Assembly: GCA_001751085.1 (NCBI GenBank)
Contig: MAXP01000082.1
Location: 430 to 8,641 of the forward strand
Reading direction: 5' to 3'
Length of the DNA: 8,212 nucleotides
Source: Desulfobacterales bacterium C00003060
GTDB lineage: Bacteria > Desulfobacterota > Desulfobacteria > Desulfobacterales > C00003060
The notes beneath the pieces were generated by a model that was not told where the DNA came from, made no database searches, and saw only the letters and a program-made list of their open reading frames with translations. Below, piece after piece: positions 6,245 through 8,212 of the stretch (its first letter is position 1; each line of letters opens with the position of its first letter). Made by a program: the position numbers and the translations under genes.

Positions 6245-8089
6245 TCAAACGCTGGTATTTATACACTCCCCTGAGTCTCTCAAGGCCTCAAAAAGGCTCC
6301 GAGCTGCCGGGCGTGTCATACCGGGCGCAGAAGAGAGCTCTTCAAAAGAGGCGGCTTTGATCCGTTTAAGGCTTCCAAAATGTTTAAGTAACTGGGCCTG
6401 GCGCTTGGTTCCAATCCCGTGGACCCCTTCCAGGGTCGATCTGCGGTAGGTCATCATCCGGCGCTTTCGATGGTAGGTGATGACATAACGGTGGGCTTCG
6501 TCCCGAATCCTTTGAAGAAACAGAAGGGCTTCAGGATCCTTTTTGAGGTTTACAGGGTTCTTCCGGCCTGGCTTGTATATCTTGTCCTCGGTTTCGTCGC
6601 GCTCCTGGTCCTTTTTGGCGATCCCGATCAGGTCAAATGCGTCATCAAGCCTCAAGGCTTTGAGTACTGCCACGGCTGTGTTCAGTTGTCCCTTTCCTCC
6701 GTCTACCATCAAAAGATCCGGCAGGGTTTGCCTGGCATCTCCTTCCTTGTACCGCCGAGCAAGTACCTCTCTGAGCATGGCATAGTCATCCGCCGCTGGC
6801 GCTCTCTTGATACGGTACTTCCGATACTGCCGGGGGGCAGATTTTCCCCTTTCAAATACCGCCATCGCGCCTACCCCTTCAGTGCCGGCTATGTTGGAAA
6901 GGTCAAAGCATTCGATACGTTCAGGACGTCTCTGCAAGGTCAGGCGTCTTTGAATGCGATCTAACATCTCCTCTTCGCCTATAGCAGCATTGCTGTGCTC
7001 CAGCAAGCTTTTTTCGGCGTTCCTGGCCGCCATCTCAACGAGGCTGGCCTTCTCACCCCTTTGGGGCGTCATGATATAGACCTTCTTACCTTTTTGCTTT
7101 CCCAGCCATACTTCAAGCAATGCCTTATGTTCCGGTGCAAGTGGCAGCAAAACCTCCTTTGGTATGAAAGGGGCATTTTCATAATACTGCCTGACAAACG
7201 AAGAAACCAACTCCCGGTCAGAGGCCACGGTCTCTGGAAAATAGAATGGCCGGGTGCCCAGCAAGAACCCTCCCCGGATAAAAAAGACCATGATCAGGGT
7301 TGCCCCTCCCTGCCGTGCCATCCCTACCACGTCCCGGTCTTTGAAATCCGTGGTGGTGGCTACCTGTTTTTCGAGTGTTTGTTCAAGGGCAAAGAGCCTG
7401 TCCCTGTGGTCTGCGGCTGCCTCGAAGTCTTGCCGGGCTGCAGCCGATTCCATCTCGTCTCTCACGTTCTTGATCAGTGCGGGCATCCGCCCTTTCAGAA
7501 ACAAGATCACCTCATTGACTACAGCTTGGTATTGAGCGGGATCCACGGGTCGGCTGCACGGTCCAAGGCAAAGTCCCATCTGAAAATTCAGGCAGGGGCG
7601 GTCCCGGGACTTGGGGTTGGTTCCTCTGCACTTGCGAAGCTTGAAGGTCCTATGGATCAATTTCAGCGTTTTTCGCACTGCACCTGCTGAGGAAAAGGGG
7701 CCAAAATAGAGGCCCCCATCCTTTTGTATCTTTCTTGTAATCGTCAAGTTGGGATAGGGGCTCTTCATATTAAGGCAAAGGCACGGATAGCGCTTGTCGT
7801 CTTTCAGGATAACGTTGTACCGGGGACGGTGCCTCTTGATCAGGTTGGATTCAAGGATCAATGCCTCCTTTTCCGTGTTAGTAAGGATAGTTTCAATGCC
7901 TGCGATTTTTTCGATCAGCACACTCGTCTTCAAATCCTTATGTCCCGCTTTGCCAAAATAGGAAGTGACCCGCTTTTTCAGGTCCATGGCCTTGCCTACG
8001 TAAAGGATGCGCCCCTTGGCATCCTTCATGAGATACACGCCCGGTGCAGACGGCAGGCTTGCAAGCTTTTTTTGGAGTTCTATTTTCAT
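6245..8089 (-). CDS. uvrC: Excinuclease ABC subunit UvrC
   Basis: UvrC cuts the damaged DNA strand on both sides of the lesion after UvrA-UvrB recognition. With the start at 8089 it is 614 residues, close to the E. coli protein (610). In order: the GIY-YIG nuclease domain for the 3' cut (about 13-92: GVYLM, YVGK, R40, E80); a cysteine set C154, C166, C174, C178 with the 12-8-4 spacing known to hold an iron-sulfur cluster; and the UVR motif that binds UvrB (about 204-240). The RNase H-like nuclease for the 5' cut follows, with ECFD396, DDY 434-436, MVDGG (D463) and the HRK region (H533/H540). Paired helix-hairpin-helix motifs close the protein (about 553-605: GVHGIGTKR, LSSAPGMT). An ATG at 8122 would add 11 atypical residues and has AAGG touching the start codon, so 8089, with GGA upstream, is preferred. 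It appears complete and is transcribed separately from the export operon. Confidence 0.97.
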   Translation of the reverse strand: MKIELQKKLASLPSAPGVYLMKDAKGRILYVGKAMDLKKRVTSYFGKAGHKDLKTSVLIEKIAGIETILTNTEKEALILESNLIKRHRPRYNVILKDDKRYPCLCLNMKSPYPNLTITRKIQKDGGLYFGPFSSAGAVRKTLKLIHRTFKLRKCRGTNPKSRDRPCLNFQMGLCLGPCSRPVDPAQYQAVVNEVILFLKGRMPALIKNVRDEMESAAARQDFEAAADHRDRLFALEQTLEKQVATTTDFKDRDVVGMARQGGATLIMVFFIRGGFLLGTRPFYFPETVASDRELVSSFVRQYYENAPFIPKEVLLPLAPEHKALLEVWLGKQKGKKVYIMTPQRGEKASLVEMAARNAEKSLLEHSNAAIGEEEMLDRIQRRLTLQRRPERIECFDLSNIAGTEGVGAMAVFERGKSAPRQYRKYRIKRAPAADDYAMLREVLARRYKEGDARQTLPDLLMVDGGKGQLNTAVAVLKALRLDDAFDLIGIAKKDQERDETEDKIYKPGRKNPVNLKKDPEALLFLQRIRDEAHRYVITYHRKRRMMTYRRSTLEGVHGIGTKRQAQLLKHFGSLKRIKAASFEELSSAPGMTRPAARSLFEALRDSGECINTSV

Positions 8090-8117
8090 CGTTTCCGGCT
8101 GGATAGTAGATGGAATC

Positions 8118-8175
8118 GGCATCCTTCACGACAACTCAAAAGTAGTTTACACTTTGTTGATCTTGTATTTTGGCA
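8118..8175 (-). repeat. Outer inverted repeat, right arm (IR1-R), upstream of uvrC
   Basis: This is the partner of bases 1-58 (57 of 58 identical in reverse complement). It lies 28 bp upstream of the preferred uvrC start at 8089, so it occupies the position where the uvrC promoter or leader would be. I could not find a convincing -35/-10 pair within it. Its inner end includes an in-frame ATG (8120-8122) that would extend UvrC by 11 residues. Two bases beyond its outer end begins a tandem 7-bp array. Confidence 0.93.
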
Positions 8176-8177
8176 GT

Positions 8178-8205
8178 GAAATTTGAAATTTGAAATTTGA
8201 AATTG
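8178..8205 (+). repeat. Tandem heptanucleotide array, four units, beside the outer right arm
   Basis: Three perfect GAAATTT units are followed by GAAATTG. The array starts two bases after the outer right inverted-repeat arm ends and runs almost to the window edge, so it could continue. Its unit differs from the TCCG-type array near the inner arms but has the same 7-bp period. Confidence 0.85.
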
Positions 8206-8212
8206 GGAAAAA

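Noticed and set aside
1..8212. Transposon or integron carrying the operon
   Set aside because: No transposase, integrase, resolvase or attachment-site signature is visible on either strand; the inverted repeats alone do not prove mobility.

Overview
The window reads as a piece of chromosome from a Gram-negative (diderm) bacterium. The evidence is a TolC-type outer-membrane channel, a periplasmic adaptor and a MacB/FtsX-type ABC transporter in one operon. Base composition looks close to balanced by eye. Spacers that carry tandem 7-bp repeats and dispersed inverted repeats resemble those of environmental Desulfobacterota (sulfate-reducer relatives), but that assignment is an impression from style, not a database match.

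All six convincing genes are on the minus strand. Reading in the direction of transcription (right to left), uvrC (6245-8089) comes first and encodes the incision nuclease of nucleotide excision repair. After a gene-free stretch of about 320 bp comes a compact five-gene operon: TolC-family channel (4637-5926), MacA/HlyD-type adaptor (3395-4582), MacB/LolD-type ATPase (2715-3380), and two paralogous MacB/FtsX-type permeases (1490-2704 and 270-1493). Gaps inside the operon are 54, 14 and 10 bp, followed by a 4-bp overlap. Together the five products would form a tripartite export machine: the ATPase drives a permease pair in the inner membrane, the adaptor spans the periplasm and the channel opens outward. 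The substrate cannot be read from sequence.

The most unusual part is the non-coding framework. Two unrelated pairs of inverted repeats are nested around the genes. The inner pair (119-213 and 6070-6164, about 89% identical over 95 bp) brackets exactly the export operon. The outer pair (1-58 and 8118-8175, 57 of 58 identical) brackets operon plus uvrC and lies at the window edges. Each inner arm contains a sigma-70-like promoter pointing inward; the right arm's version (TTGATA-N17-TAAAAT) is the best candidate promoter of the export operon, and the left arm's version would run antisense into the last permease gene. Tandem heptanucleotide arrays abut the inner arms (207-248, and a split version at 5986-6076), and a different heptanucleotide array abuts the right outer arm (8178-8205). 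No transposase or recombinase is present, so whether these repeats are mobile, invertible or simply dispersed genomic repeats is open. An assembly effect at the window ends is also possible for the outer pair.
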